Assembly (NCBI GenBank): GCA_033283165.1
Contig: JAWMQL010000002.1
Span: 868,001 to 932,000 of the forward strand
Origin: JAWMQL01 sp033283165
GTDB taxonomy: Bacteria; Pseudomonadota; Gammaproteobacteria; Pseudomonadales; Halieaceae
DNA length: 64,000 bases
Reading direction: 5' to 3'
The notes under the pieces are model-generated. The model saw nothing but the letters and a program-made list of their open reading frames with translations. It had not been told where the DNA came from and did no database searches. Shown here in pieces: positions 24,783 through 34,381 of this stretch. The translations under genes and the position numbers were made by a program. Numbering within the stretch: position 1 is the first letter of the stretch; every line of letters starts with the position of its first letter.

Positions 24783-27260
24783 ATGTCAAACCAGCCCAAA
24801 ACCCACCTTGAACCGGGACGCACTGCCCCTTGTCTGGATGGCCGTACCAACCGCCCCCGGCGCAAGGCCATGGCGCAAGCCGTCTCGGTCGCCGTGCTCG
24901 CTGGCCTGTCGAGCGGGCCGCTGCAGGCGCAGAAGCTCGAGGAAGTGATCGTCACCGCGACCAAGCGCGCCGAGTCGGTCATGGACGTGCCCCTGGCGAT
25001 CACCGCCATGTCCGGGAATGAAATTCGCGCGGTCAACCTGAATGACGTGAAGGACCTGATCACCTATACCCCGGGAATCAGTGGCAACAGCAAGGACAGC
25101 TTCCTGGATTTCGTCAGTGTTCGCGGTATCCGCACCATCGACTTCGGCAACGGCGGGGATCCCTCGGTCAGCCTGTACAAGAACGGCCTCTACCAGGGCC
25201 GGACCGGCTCCGCGGTGTCGAGCCTGTACGATATCGAGCGCGCGGAGGTGCTGCGCGGTCCCCAGGGCTTCCTGTTCGGCCGCAACTCCGTCAGCGGCGC
25301 CATGAACATCATCACCACCAAGCCGAGTGTCGACCAGACCGAGGGCTATGCCGAGGTGGAAGTCGGTGAGCGGGACATCCTCAACTTCGAGGGCGCCGTC
25401 AACTTCCCACTGGGGGACCATTTTGCGGTGCGCGTGGCCGCGTTCCATACCGAGGAAGACGGCTACGTCAAGAACCTGGCCGGCGGCCCGGACCTGATCG
25501 AGCACGATAACTCGAGCCTGCGGATTACCACGCGCTACCAGACCGAGCGCCTGACCGCCGACCTGATACTCGAATACGACGACCGCGACCAGTTCGGCAG
25601 CGTGTACCGGGCAACCGGCGAGGGCAGGGCGTTCAATTTCCACCAGCGGCGCATCAACGGCGGTCCAATCGAGACCTCCCGCGACGGCCGCACGGTCAAC
25701 AACGACAATAGCCTGCAACCCACGGACGAGGCGGAAATCTTCGCTGTCGGCCTGCTCATCGAGTATGACATGGGTTTCGCGACCCTGACCTCGCTGACCG
25801 GGTACAAAGACCATGACTACCTGTACGCCGAGGACTACGACGCCCTGCCAACCTTCACCTTCAACTACGGCCAGGACCAGGAAGGCGACTATTTCGAACA
25901 GGAACTGCGCCTGACGTCCAACGGCGACGGGCCGCTGGACTGGTACGCGGGGGCCTCTTACTACAAGGAGGATATCGACACCGTGTTCCTGGGCCAGCAG
26001 GACGAGGACGCCTACTGCCTGGGTTACTGGTACAACACCTGCCAGGACCTGTTTGACTACTACAACTACCTGGACAGCTACTACGGCGGCACCTACTACT
26101 GCGACTATTACCTCGATTACTACTTTGGCAGCTGTGAGTGGACCCCGTCGCCGACCGGCGCGATCAATGACCGCAACCGGATCAAGGGCAAGTACCAGGG
26201 CTACTCGACCTACGTGGACCTGAAGTACGCCTTCACCGACACCATCGACATGAACCTGGGCCTGCGCTACAGCTGGGATGAAAAAGAATTCTCCCAGGAG
26301 GTCCTGTACGACCCGTCGCTGCTCGCCTACAAGGCGCAAACGGGCTTCACCACCCCCCTCGGCCCGCTCAAGGACAAGCAGGACTGGGACGAGGTCACCT
26401 GGCGGGTGGTCGCCAACTGGCGCCCCAATGACGACGCCCTGTTCTTCGCCAGCGTGGCCACCGGGTATAAACCGGGCGGCTTCGGCAGCTTCAATATCGA
26501 AGGGCCCGGGGCCGACGGCTGTCTGTTCGGCCTGTGCGTCGGCCTGCCCGGCTCGGAAAGGCCCGGAGATTTCGGGCCCGAAAATGTCACGTCCTATGAG
26601 ATCGGCTACAAGGGCACCCTGTTCGACGGGCGCACCCAGGTCGCGACCACTGCTTTCTACTACGAGTACGAGGACCTCCAGGCCATTTTCTCCGAGGGTC
26701 CGCGCCAGGTGGTAGACAACGTCGGTGAGGTCGACGGCTGGGGCATCGAGGCGGAGGTGAACACCGCCATCACCGATTACCTCACACTGCGACTCGGGGC
26801 GTCCTGGTTTGATTCCGAAGCCAACAACGTGCAGGCCTTCTGCGGCGCGGGTGAGGTGCTGGATCCGGTGCGCGGCGCCAATGCCTGCGAGGGTAATTCC
26901 ATTCCCTGGGCTCCCGAGTACACCGCCTTCGCGGTGCTGAGCGGCGTGTTCCCGATCGGCAACAGCGGCGGTGAGGCCTTCGGCAATATCGCCTGGTCCT
27001 GGGAAGATGACTACCGCGGTGACTGGCCTGACCCGAGCCTGATCTACCAGCGCATCGAGGCACTGAACCAGACCGATATCGTGCTGGGCTATCGGCAGGA
27101 GAGCTGGAGTGTGAGCGCCTATGTCGAAAACGTATTCGACGGGGAGTGGTACGATGGCAACTACCCCGACGATCCGACACCGACCAACATCTACGCCCAG
27201 CACACCTTCGGTCCGGCGCGGCCGCGTACCGCTGGCGTACGGGCCAGCTACAACTTCTAG
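24783..27260 (+). CDS. TonB-dependent outer-membrane receptor with Tyr/Cys-rich loop
   Basis: An 825-residue receptor for energised uptake across the outer membrane. A signal peptide (about residues 25-50, preceded by a basic extension) leads to a TonB-box-like EEVIVTATKR, a plug domain with LITYTPGI and VLRGPQGFLFGRNSVSGAMNIITTKP, then a beta-barrel ending in a terminal aromatic (RASYNF). Residues 411-451 are a striking insertion with 14 Tyr and 4 Cys, likely an extracellular loop. The downstream spermidine-dehydrogenase-like, cupin and MFS genes suggest a nitrogenous substrate, by inference. A hairpin terminator follows. Confidence 0.92.
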   Translation: MSNQPKTHLEPGRTAPCLDGRTNRPRRKAMAQAVSVAVLAGLSSGPLQAQKLEEVIVTATKRAESVMDVPLAITAMSGNEIRAVNLNDVKDLITYTPGISGNSKDSFLDFVSVRGIRTIDFGNGGDPSVSLYKNGLYQGRTGSAVSSLYDIERAEVLRGPQGFLFGRNSVSGAMNIITTKPSVDQTEGYAEVEVGERDILNFEGAVNFPLGDHFAVRVAAFHTEEDGYVKNLAGGPDLIEHDNSSLRITTRYQTERLTADLILEYDDRDQFGSVYRATGEGRAFNFHQRRINGGPIETSRDGRTVNNDNSLQPTDEAEIFAVGLLIEYDMGFATLTSLTGYKDHDYLYAEDYDALPTFTFNYGQDQEGDYFEQELRLTSNGDGPLDWYAGASYYKEDIDTVFLGQQDEDAYCLGYWYNTCQDLFDYYNYLDSYYGGTYYCDYYLDYYFGSCEWTPSPTGAINDRNRIKGKYQGYSTYVDLKYAFTDTIDMNLGLRYSWDEKEFSQEVLYDPSLLAYKAQTGFTTPLGPLKDKQDWDEVTWRVVANWRPNDDALFFASVATGYKPGGFGSFNIEGPGADGCLFGLCVGLPGSERPGDFGPENVTSYEIGYKGTLFDGRTQVATTAFYYEYEDLQAIFSEGPRQVVDNVGEVDGWGIEAEVNTAITDYLTLRLGASWFDSEANNVQAFCGAGEVLDPVRGANACEGNSIPWAPEYTAFAVLSGVFPIGNSGGEAFGNIAWSWEDDYRGDWPDPSLIYQRIEALNQTDIVLGYRQESWSVSAYVENVFDGEWYDGNYPDDPTPTNIYAQHTFGPARPRTAGVRASYNF

Positions 27261-27287
27261 GCTGCGACCATTCACCGGTGACCCTCA

Positions 27288-27311
27288 GCCCCGGCAGCGC
27301 CGGGGCGTTTT
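27288..27311 (+). terminator. Rho-independent terminator after the TonB-dependent receptor
   Basis: A perfect 8-bp GC stem (GCCCCGGC / GCCGGGGC) with a 3-base loop is followed by GTTTT. It lies 28 bases past the receptor stop and just before the next gene, so it may attenuate read-through into the flavoprotein gene. Confidence 0.7.
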
Positions 27312-27329
27312 CCCGTGGCGGTGGTAACC

Positions 27330-29192
27330 ATGTCTCCTAGACTCTCTCGCAGGGATTTCGTCAGTGGCATGGCCATGGCTGCCGGCGCGCTGCAGTTGAG
27401 TCCGCTGGAGGCCGTGGCCCGGGGCCTGCTACCGGGGACTGCCCTGGGCCCGGACTATTACCCTCCGGCGCTCACCGGCATCCGCGGCAGCCACGCCGGG
27501 TCTTTTGAAGTGGCCCACGCGCTGGCGAGGGAGGGCCACCGTTTTCCCATACCCCGCGAACAGAGCGAGTCCACCTACGACCTGGTGGTGGTGGGCGGGG
27601 GCATCTCGGGTCTGTCGGCCGCGAAATTCTTCCTCGACCGGCAGCCGCAGGGGCGCATCCTGGTACTCGACAATCACGATGACTTCGGCGGCCACGCCAG
27701 GCGCAACGAACTGGACGTCGACGGCCGCACTCTCATCGGCTACGGCGGCAGCCAGACCATCGACACGCCGTCGGCCTATTCAACAGTGGCGCGCCAGTTG
27801 CTGCAGGATATCGGCGTCGAAATCGATCGCTTCTACGACTACTACGACCAGGCATTCTTCAGCCGGCGTGGCATGGGGCCGGGTATCTACTTTGACAAAC
27901 CGACCTTCGGCAGCCGCGCACTGACCCCGGACGTGCTCGAGTCCGCGGAGCTGACGCCGCTGGAGCGCGAGGCCGCGGTGCGGGCCATGCCGATCCCGGC
28001 TGCCGACCAGGACGCCTTCATCGCCCTGCTGGCCGGCGGCGTGGACTATCTCGCCGGCAGGTCCACCCGCGAAAAGACCGTTTTGTTGCGCAACATCAGC
28101 TACCTGGGCTTTCTCGAGCAGTATGCCGGGATGCCGGAATCGGTGCGCGAGACCATCCGCGACTCCTTCCTGCCCATGGTGGGTGTGGGCTGGGAGGCCG
28201 CCTCGGCATGGGAAGCCCTGCAGTACGGATTTCCCGGCACAGCGGGGCTGGGCATCGTTTCAAGCATCAAGCACGACGAGCCCTATATACACCACTTCCC
28301 CGATGGCAATGCGAGCATTGCCCGATTGCTGGTGCGGAAGCTGATTCCCGACGCCATGCCCGGCCACACCATGGAGGATCTGGTCACCGCGCGGGCCAAC
28401 TACGCCGCGCTGGATCGCGGCGAATCGCCGGTACGCATTCGCCTGAACAGCACGGCGGTCAATGCGCGCAACACGGCGGATGGCAAGGGGGTGGACGTTA
28501 CCTACGTCTGCCGGGGCAGTGCCTACCGGGTGCGGGCGAAACACGTGGTGATGGCCTGCTATAACGGCATCATTCCCCATCTGTGCCCGGAACTGCCCGA
28601 CGCTCAGGCAGAGGCGATCCGCTATGCCACCAAGGTGCCCTTTGTGGTCGGCAGCTTCGCCCTGCGCAACTGGCGGGCGTTTGCGGATGCCGGCTATTTC
28701 CGGCTGTACAGTCCGGGCGATGTCATGTTCAAGTACGTGCGGCTGGATTTCCCGGTCAGCCTGGGCAACTACCGCTATGCGCAGGATCCGGACGAGCCGA
28801 TTGTGGTCACTGCCTGGTATTGCCCCACGCAACGCGGGCTCGATACCAGGGACCAGTACCGGGCCGGCCGGGCGAGGCTGCTGCAGCTGAGTTACCGTGA
28901 TTTTGAAAGCGACATCTTCCGGCACTTCGACGGCATGCTTGGCCAGCACGGCTTCGACGCCGACCGGGATATCGCCGCGATCACCCTGAACCGCTGGCCC
29001 CATGGCTACGCCTACGAGTTCGAGGGGATCGGGGTACCGGCGGAATACGGCCGCTACTCCGGTCCGCACATCGCGGGCCGCGCCCGCCTGGGGCGCATAT
29101 CGATTGCCAACTCGGACTCGGAGGCCTACGCCTACGCGGACGGCGCCATCGATGCCGCACACCGGGCGGTCAATGAACAGTTGGCGCTGTAG
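27330..29192 (+). CDS. Tat-exported spermidine-dehydrogenase-like flavoprotein
   Basis: A 620-residue FAD enzyme. The N-terminus SRRDFVSGMAMAAGALQ is a twin-arginine signal, so export to the periplasm is likely. It is followed by YYPPALTGIRGSHAGSFEVAHAL, the FAD-binding VVVGGGISGLSAAKFF and LDNHDDFGGHARRNEL, and GYGGSQTIDTP. This pattern and length match Pseudomonas SpdH (spermidine dehydrogenase, about 620 residues), which splits spermidine into 1,3-diaminopropane and 4-aminobutyraldehyde. Exact substrate is not proven by sequence. ATG 27330 is chosen over the GTG at 27315 because it directly begins the Tat signal (MSPRLSRRDF). Confidence 0.72.
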   Translation: MSPRLSRRDFVSGMAMAAGALQLSPLEAVARGLLPGTALGPDYYPPALTGIRGSHAGSFEVAHALAREGHRFPIPREQSESTYDLVVVGGGISGLSAAKFFLDRQPQGRILVLDNHDDFGGHARRNELDVDGRTLIGYGGSQTIDTPSAYSTVARQLLQDIGVEIDRFYDYYDQAFFSRRGMGPGIYFDKPTFGSRALTPDVLESAELTPLEREAAVRAMPIPAADQDAFIALLAGGVDYLAGRSTREKTVLLRNISYLGFLEQYAGMPESVRETIRDSFLPMVGVGWEAASAWEALQYGFPGTAGLGIVSSIKHDEPYIHHFPDGNASIARLLVRKLIPDAMPGHTMEDLVTARANYAALDRGESPVRIRLNSTAVNARNTADGKGVDVTYVCRGSAYRVRAKHVVMACYNGIIPHLCPELPDAQAEAIRYATKVPFVVGSFALRNWRAFADAGYFRLYSPGDVMFKYVRLDFPVSLGNYRYAQDPDEPIVVTAWYCPTQRGLDTRDQYRAGRARLLQLSYRDFESDIFRHFDGMLGQHGFDADRDIAAITLNRWPHGYAYEFEGIGVPAEYGRYSGPHIAGRARLGRISIANSDSEAYAYADGAIDAAHRAVNEQLAL

Positions 29193-29251
29193 CGGTCTGC
29201 GCCAGCAAACAGCCAGGCCCGCGGGCCGCTGAATCCACCGAGGAGCAAGAC

Positions 29252-29698
29252 ATGATGACCTACCGGATAGCCCTGATCAGCGCACTCGCCGTCGCCACCC
29301 TGCCATTCGCGGCCGCGGAGGACGCCGTACATCCCGCCGCGCTCAGCCGGGCTGACATCGGCGGCGGGATTTTCTCCCACCCGGACATGATCCGCACCAC
29401 CCACGAGGATGGCAACGTCACCCTGGATGTCACCTCGCTGTTGTCCAGCGACGGGAAATTCGCCTCGGGCATGTACCGGTCGGGCAAGACCCGCTCGGAA
29501 ATCAACGAGCCCTATGGCGTCGACGAGTTCATGTATTTCCTCGAGGGCAGCGTGACGCTCACCTCCAGTGATGGCAGCGTGAAGACCATCGAGGCGGGTG
29601 AGGCGGTGACCATCCCGAAGGAGTGGACCGGCATCTGGGAGACGGATGGCTACACCAAGATCTGGGTCATCTATTCCGCCGATGGCAGCGGCCTCTGA
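29252..29698 (+). CDS. Secreted cupin-domain protein
   Basis: A 148-residue protein with a signal peptide (MMTYRIALISALAVATLPFAAAE) and a single EutQ/DUF861-like cupin barrel. The cupin region spans about residues 60-140, with GVDEFMYFLEGSVTLTSSDG and EAGEAVTIPKEWTGIWET. Metal-binding histidines of classical cupins are not clearly conserved. A GAGGAGC ribosome binding site lies before the ATG. It sits between the spermidine-dehydrogenase-like and MFS genes and is probably co-transcribed with them. A periplasmic role in the same pathway is plausible. Confidence 0.72.
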   Translation: MMTYRIALISALAVATLPFAAAEDAVHPAALSRADIGGGIFSHPDMIRTTHEDGNVTLDVTSLLSSDGKFASGMYRSGKTRSEINEPYGVDEFMYFLEGSVTLTSSDGSVKTIEAGEAVTIPKEWTGIWETDGYTKIWVIYSADGSGL

Positions 29699-29721
29699 TC
29701 AGCCCGATTGGCACTGGCACA

Positions 29722-30939
29722 GTGACTGAACAGCACGCGGCCCTCGTTCATCACCGCACGGTCTTCGACGGCTGGCGCTCCATTGCCCTGGCCATCTACA
29801 TGGCCCTGGCCGGCTACAGCGTCATGGTGGGGATACCGGTTATCAGTACGGCCTGGGTATCGTTGCTGGGTTTCACGGAAGTGCAGGTCGGCCGGATAGC
29901 CGGTGCCGACCTCGGCGGTTTCTCGCTGGGCGCGGTGCTGATCTCGCTGTTCGTGGCACGGATCAACCGGCGCCTGCTGGTGATTGCCTCCGCGGCAGTC
30001 GCCATCGGCGCGAACGCCCTGTGCATGGTCATGTTGAGTTACGAGGAGACCCTGTGGTTGCGGGCCATTGCCGGCGCGGGCAGCGGAGCCTTCACGGCGG
30101 TGGCGATGGCCACGCTGGCCGGCACCTCGAAGCCGGCGCGGGCCTTCAACATACTGCTGTTTGCGTTCGCGTTCTCCCAGGGCGGGGAACTGTATCTGCT
30201 GCCCAAATTGTCCATGGACGGCATCTACCTGTTTTTTATCTGCACCTATGTGGTCGCCCTGTTATTCCTCGCCTGGTTGCCGCCCAGGCCGGTTGAGAAG
30301 GCCCTGGACGTGGAAATCGACGTGGAGGACGCGACACACCGGCATCACGAAGAGCACGTGCACGTACCGGCGATCGTGCCGTGGCTGGTACTCGCGGCGG
30401 TGCTCTTCACCTACCTGAACATCGGCGCGTACTGGACCTATATCGAACTGGCCAGCGCGGCCTCTGCCGCGGATCCGGACTGGGTCGGTCAGCTGCTGGT
30501 GTACACCTCGGTGTTCTCCGTGATTGGCTGCGCCTGCGCGACCGTCATCAGCAACCGGTTCGGACTGGCGCGGCCACTGCTGGTCACCCTGGTGGGGCAG
30601 GCGATCATCGTGGGCATGCTGGCGAACGGCATCAACAACCTCAATGTCATGATCAGTATGTTCAGCTTCAATTTCTGCTGGATCTTTGTGGACGTGTACC
30701 AGGCGGCCACGATTGCCAACGTCGATCACTCGGGCCGCTTTCCCGCGCTGCTGCCGGGCGCGCAGGGCCTGGGCCAGATCATTGGCCCGAATCTCGCCGC
30801 CTCGATACTCGCACTGGGGATGGGCTACGGCGCGGTGTTCATACTCTGCGCGCTGGCCTCTCTCACCGCCTTCGGGATCTACCTGTTCATGTACCTGCGG
30901 CTGCGGCGTACCCTGCCGGCCCTGGCGGATGCCTCCTGA
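29722..30939 (+). CDS. Major facilitator superfamily transporter
   Basis: A 405-residue membrane protein with about twelve hydrophobic segments, for example SIALAIYMALAGYSVMVGIPV, LLVIASAAVAIGANALCMVML and YGAVFILCALASLTAFGIYLF. A cytoplasmic central loop carries a histidine-rich run (THRHHEEHVHVP). The frame is open from 29623 inside the cupin gene, but the GTG at 29722, 23 bases after the cupin stop, begins the transporter-like sequence. It probably imports products or substrates of the neighbouring oxidases; the direction and substrate are inferred only from context. Confidence 0.82.
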   Translation: MTEQHAALVHHRTVFDGWRSIALAIYMALAGYSVMVGIPVISTAWVSLLGFTEVQVGRIAGADLGGFSLGAVLISLFVARINRRLLVIASAAVAIGANALCMVMLSYEETLWLRAIAGAGSGAFTAVAMATLAGTSKPARAFNILLFAFAFSQGGELYLLPKLSMDGIYLFFICTYVVALLFLAWLPPRPVEKALDVEIDVEDATHRHHEEHVHVPAIVPWLVLAAVLFTYLNIGAYWTYIELASAASAADPDWVGQLLVYTSVFSVIGCACATVISNRFGLARPLLVTLVGQAIIVGMLANGINNLNVMISMFSFNFCWIFVDVYQAATIANVDHSGRFPALLPGAQGLGQIIGPNLAASILALGMGYGAVFILCALASLTAFGIYLFMYLRLRRTLPALADAS

Positions 30940-31013
30940 GTCGCAGCGCCGTGATGTGCCCGGGTCGAAACAAAACGCGCTAAACTGGGACATGCAAACG
31001 GACCGCGCCCACG

Positions 31014-32609
31014 ATGACCGATTCCTCTTTTGACGCCCTTGTTATCGGTGGCGGCCACAACGGCCTGACCACCGCCAACTACCTCGCTCTCGGCGGCATG
31101 AAGGTCTGCGTACTGGAACAGCGCGAGGTGCTGGGCGGCGCCGCGGTCAGCGAGGAGTTCCACCCGGGCTATCGCAATTCACTGGCATCCTACGTGGTCA
31201 GCCTGTTGCGCAAGGAGGTGGTACAGGACCTGGAGCTGGCCCGCTACGGCTATGAACCGATCCTGCTGGAAAACTCACTGTACCTGGATTCGCGTGGCGA
31301 TTACCTGCTGTTGAACGCAGACGAACAGCACGACCGGGCCCAGTTCGAAAAGTTTTCGGCCACTGACTTCGACGCCATGCGGGCTTTTGAAGACAGCGTC
31401 GACAAGGTCGGCCGTATCCTCGCCAAACAGTGGCTTCGCGAGCCGCCGCGGCTGCACGGCGGCGGGCTGGGCGATCTGCTGGATGCCGTCAAACTCGGAC
31501 TGGATGTCTATCGTCTGGACGAGGACAGCCGCTGGCGCCTGCTGCAGTTTTTTGTCGGCGCGCCGAAGAGCATCATCGAGCGCTGGTTCGACAGCGACAA
31601 GGTCAAAGCCATGGTCGCCGCCCACATCATGCCGGCGAACTATGCCCCGCTGACCCAACCCGGCGCCAGCCTGGCCATGCTGCACCACGCGGTGGGCGAG
31701 ATCGCCGGCCGCACCGGCGCCTGGGGCCTGGTGCGGGGCGGCATGGGCACCATCACCCAGGCGATGGCGAGCTCCGCGCGCGACAAGGGCGTGACCTTGC
31801 GGACCGGCGCGGGGGTATCCCGCATCCTGGTGCGGGAGGGCGCCGTTCGCGGGGTGCAGTTGGCGAGTGGGGAGGAAATACTGGCCCCGGTGGTCGCCGC
31901 CAACACCGACCCCAAACGGACCTTTCTCACCCTGCTCGGAGAGCAGCACCTGCCACAGGAATTCGTGCGCGATATCCGCGCCTTCCGCCAGGAGTCGGCC
32001 TCCCTGCGGATGAACCTGGCCCTGCGGGACCTGCCCGAGTTCGCCGCGATCCCGGGCACCGAAGTCGGGCCGCAGCACCGGGCCAGCATTACCTTTATCG
32101 AGAGCATGGACCACCTGGACGAGGCCTATGGCTCGGCCAGGCGAGGCCTGCCGGCCGATCCGCCGATCATCGAGGCGATCATCCCGAGCAGTGTCGACGA
32201 CAGCCTGACCGACCAGCCCGGCACCCACGTGATGAGCCTGCTCTGCAAGTACATGCCCTACGACCTGGCCGGGGGCGCCCTCTGGGATGAGCGCAAGCCC
32301 GCGGTGGTCGATTCGATTCTCCGCCACCTGCAGGCCTTCATCCCCAACCTCGGCGAGATCCTGGTGGCGACCCAGTGCCTGTCGCCGCTGGACCTGGAAC
32401 GACTGTTCGGCATGACCCGCGGCGACATCTGCCACGGCCGGATGGAGCCCGACCAACTCTACAGCGCGCGCCCGCACCCGCAGGCGGCACAGTACGCCAC
32501 CCCGGTACCGGGATTGTACCTGTGCGGTTCCGGCACCCATCCCGGCGGTGGCGTCACCGGGGCCCCGGGCTACAACGCGGCCAGGCGAATCCTGCAAGAC
32601 CGGCGCTGA
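31014..32609 (+). CDS. PYROXD2-like FAD-dependent oxidoreductase (copy a)
   Basis: A 531-residue protein of the phytoene-desaturase-related PYROXD2 family. It has the dinucleotide-binding VIGGGHNGLTTANYLALGG at the N-terminus, GGAAVSEEFHPGYRNSLASY, a mid-protein block GRTGAWGLVRGGMGTITQAM and the C-terminal FAD motif LYLCGSGTHPGGGVTGAPGYNAAR. The family reaction in bacteria is poorly defined (oxidation or desaturation). It follows the MFS gene by 74 bases and is convergent with copy b; the two are separated by a REP-like palindrome. Confidence 0.83.
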   Translation: MTDSSFDALVIGGGHNGLTTANYLALGGMKVCVLEQREVLGGAAVSEEFHPGYRNSLASYVVSLLRKEVVQDLELARYGYEPILLENSLYLDSRGDYLLLNADEQHDRAQFEKFSATDFDAMRAFEDSVDKVGRILAKQWLREPPRLHGGGLGDLLDAVKLGLDVYRLDEDSRWRLLQFFVGAPKSIIERWFDSDKVKAMVAAHIMPANYAPLTQPGASLAMLHHAVGEIAGRTGAWGLVRGGMGTITQAMASSARDKGVTLRTGAGVSRILVREGAVRGVQLASGEEILAPVVAANTDPKRTFLTLLGEQHLPQEFVRDIRAFRQESASLRMNLALRDLPEFAAIPGTEVGPQHRASITFIESMDHLDEAYGSARRGLPADPPIIEAIIPSSVDDSLTDQPGTHVMSLLCKYMPYDLAGGALWDERKPAVVDSILRHLQAFIPNLGEILVATQCLSPLDLERLFGMTRGDICHGRMEPDQLYSARPHPQAAQYATPVPGLYLCGSGTHPGGGVTGAPGYNAARRILQDRR

Positions 32610-32621
32610 TACCCCACTGAT

Positions 32622-32707
32622 AAAAAGGGGACAGTTCATAAAAAGGGGACAGTTCACTTAATTCCGGTAGGAATTAAGTGAACTGTCCCCTTTTTTGTCC
32701 CCTTTTT
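32622..32707. repeat. REP-like nested palindrome between convergent genes
   Basis: Perfect 26-bp inverted arms at 32640-32665 and 32670-32695 enclose a 4-base loop. The outer part repeats the motif AAAAAGGGGAC at 32622-32632 and its complement GTCCCCTTTTT at 32697-32707. The AAAAGGGGACAGTTCA core is typical of REP sequences mobilised by RAYT-type (REP-associated tyrosine) transposases in gammaproteobacteria; no transposase gene is in the window. The T-rich ends would also terminate transcription of both neighbouring genes. Confidence 0.85.
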
Positions 32708-32733
32708 ACTGCGGAGAGTCCGCTGTTTCCCCG

Positions 32734-34314
32734 CTAGCGATCCTGCAGTATGGCGCGGGCCGCGTTGTGTCCCGGCAGGCCGCTGACACCACCGCCGGGA
32801 TGGGCGCCGGAGCCACAGAGATAGACGCCCTGGACGGGCATCCGGTAAGCCGCGTGTCCCGCGACAGGGCGCTGGAAGTAGAACTGGTCGAGGTGCAGTG
32901 CGCCGTGAAAAATATCACCACCGACCATGTTCAGGTCGCGCTCGATATCCAGCGGGGTCTTGATCTGGCGGCCCACTACCGAGGCCCGGAAATTCGGCGC
33001 GTACTGGTCGATGGTGTCAATCACCCGGTCCGCCACCTGGTCCCGCACCTCGTCCCAGCTCTGGCCATCCGGCAGGTGGCGCTGGAAATGCTGGCAGAAC
33101 AGGCTGGCGACGTGACCTCCCGAGGGCGCCAGCGAATCGTCCTGGGTGCTGGGCACCTGCATGGAAATCACCGGGTTGCGCGACCAGCCGTTCTGCCGCG
33201 CGTCGTAGTAGGCGTCCTGGATGTAGTTGAGTGAGGGACTGACCTCGATAGCCCCCAGGAAGTGGTCATCGCCGTGACCAGCCATGCTGGTGAAGCGCGG
33301 CAGCTCCGACAGGGCCACGTTCATCCGGAAGGTCGCCGAGTGGCTGCGGTAACTGTCGATACGGCGCTGGTCGGGCGGGTCCAGCAGGGCGGGATCCAGC
33401 AGTTTCTGTAGCAGGATCTGCGGATGCACATTCGCCGCCACGACGCCAGCGGTGAGCTCCCGGCCATCGGCCGTCACGACGCCCGCGGCGCGGCCACCGT
33501 CGACCAGGATGCGGCTGACCGGGGTGTCGGTCTCGATGCGAGCGCCCCGGCTGCGCGCGAAGGAGGCCATGGACTCGCTGATCGCACCCATCCCGCCCCG
33601 GGCAATACCCCAGGCGCCGGCCCGGCCCTTCACCTCCCCGAAGGCGTGGTGCAGCAATACGTAGGCCGTTCCCGCCTGGTAGGGCTCGGCAAAGTTGCCG
33701 ATTACGCCCTCGAGTCCCAGCACCCCTTTCAGCGCCTCCCCCTCGAACCAGCTATCCAGATAGTCCCCCAGCGAACGGGTCATGAGCTCGGCGAGTATCG
33801 CCTGGTGTTCCTTGCTCAGTTTACGCAACAGGTTGCCGGCCCTGAGCAGGGTCAGGGCGTCGCGCCAGCCTCCCCCCAGATTGGGCGGAGCTTGCACAGC
33901 GAGCTCCCGCAACGCCATGGCCACGGTGGCGATGCCACTGTCGAAGGCCTCGATACGTTCCGCGTCGCGACGGGAAAACCTGGCGATCTCGGCGTTCGCC
34001 TGGGCGTCATCGCGCGTCAGCAACAGGTGATCGTCCTGCAGCAGGCTGAGCGTACCCGCCGGTCGCTCCAGGATGTCCAGGCCATGCTGCTCCAGCTCGA
34101 GGTCGCGGATGACCTGTGGGTGCAGCAGGCTCACCGAGTAGGAATACACCGAGTTGCGGAATCCGGGATGGAATTCCTCGGTCACGGCCGCGCCACCTAC
34201 CACCGGCCTTGCCTCCAGTACGGTTACCCGCAATCCGGCTTTGGCAAGATAGCCCGCACAGGTCAGGCCGTTGTGCCCGGCACCGATAACGATTACGTCT
34301 GTGTCGGTCGCCAC
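32734..34314 (-). CDS. PYROXD2-like FAD-dependent oxidoreductase (copy b)
   Basis: A 526-residue paralogue of copy a. It has the N-terminal VIVIGAGHNGLTCAGYLAKAG, GGAAVTEEFHPGFRNSVYSY, the central block GRAGAWGIARGGMGAISESM and the C-terminal LCGSGAHPGGGVSGLPGHNAAR. Start GTG 34314 is preferred because a GGAG ribosome binding site lies eight bases upstream; GTG 34323 would place it too close. It follows puuB by about 67 bases on the same strand and is probably transcribed with it, which ties at least this copy to the polyamine genes. Confidence 0.83.
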   Translation of the reverse strand: MATDTDVIVIGAGHNGLTCAGYLAKAGLRVTVLEARPVVGGAAVTEEFHPGFRNSVYSYSVSLLHPQVIRDLELEQHGLDILERPAGTLSLLQDDHLLLTRDDAQANAEIARFSRRDAERIEAFDSGIATVAMALRELAVQAPPNLGGGWRDALTLLRAGNLLRKLSKEHQAILAELMTRSLGDYLDSWFEGEALKGVLGLEGVIGNFAEPYQAGTAYVLLHHAFGEVKGRAGAWGIARGGMGAISESMASFARSRGARIETDTPVSRILVDGGRAAGVVTADGRELTAGVVAANVHPQILLQKLLDPALLDPPDQRRIDSYRSHSATFRMNVALSELPRFTSMAGHGDDHFLGAIEVSPSLNYIQDAYYDARQNGWSRNPVISMQVPSTQDDSLAPSGGHVASLFCQHFQRHLPDGQSWDEVRDQVADRVIDTIDQYAPNFRASVVGRQIKTPLDIERDLNMVGGDIFHGALHLDQFYFQRPVAGHAAYRMPVQGVYLCGSGAHPGGGVSGLPGHNAARAILQDR

Positions 34315-34381
34315 TCGGATCACTCCAGTAAAATCAATCGGGAACAGCGTCGGCGCGCCTGGCCCGAGTATAACCAGCTCT

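Noticed and set aside
24786..27275. 829-residue open frame antisense to the TonB-dependent receptor
   Set aside because: A GC-rich codon shadow; the receptor on the plus strand has signal peptide, plug and barrel motifs, and this frame shows no family signature.
27315..27329. GTG start for the Tat flavoprotein
   Set aside because: ATG 27330 directly starts the Tat signal and is better placed.
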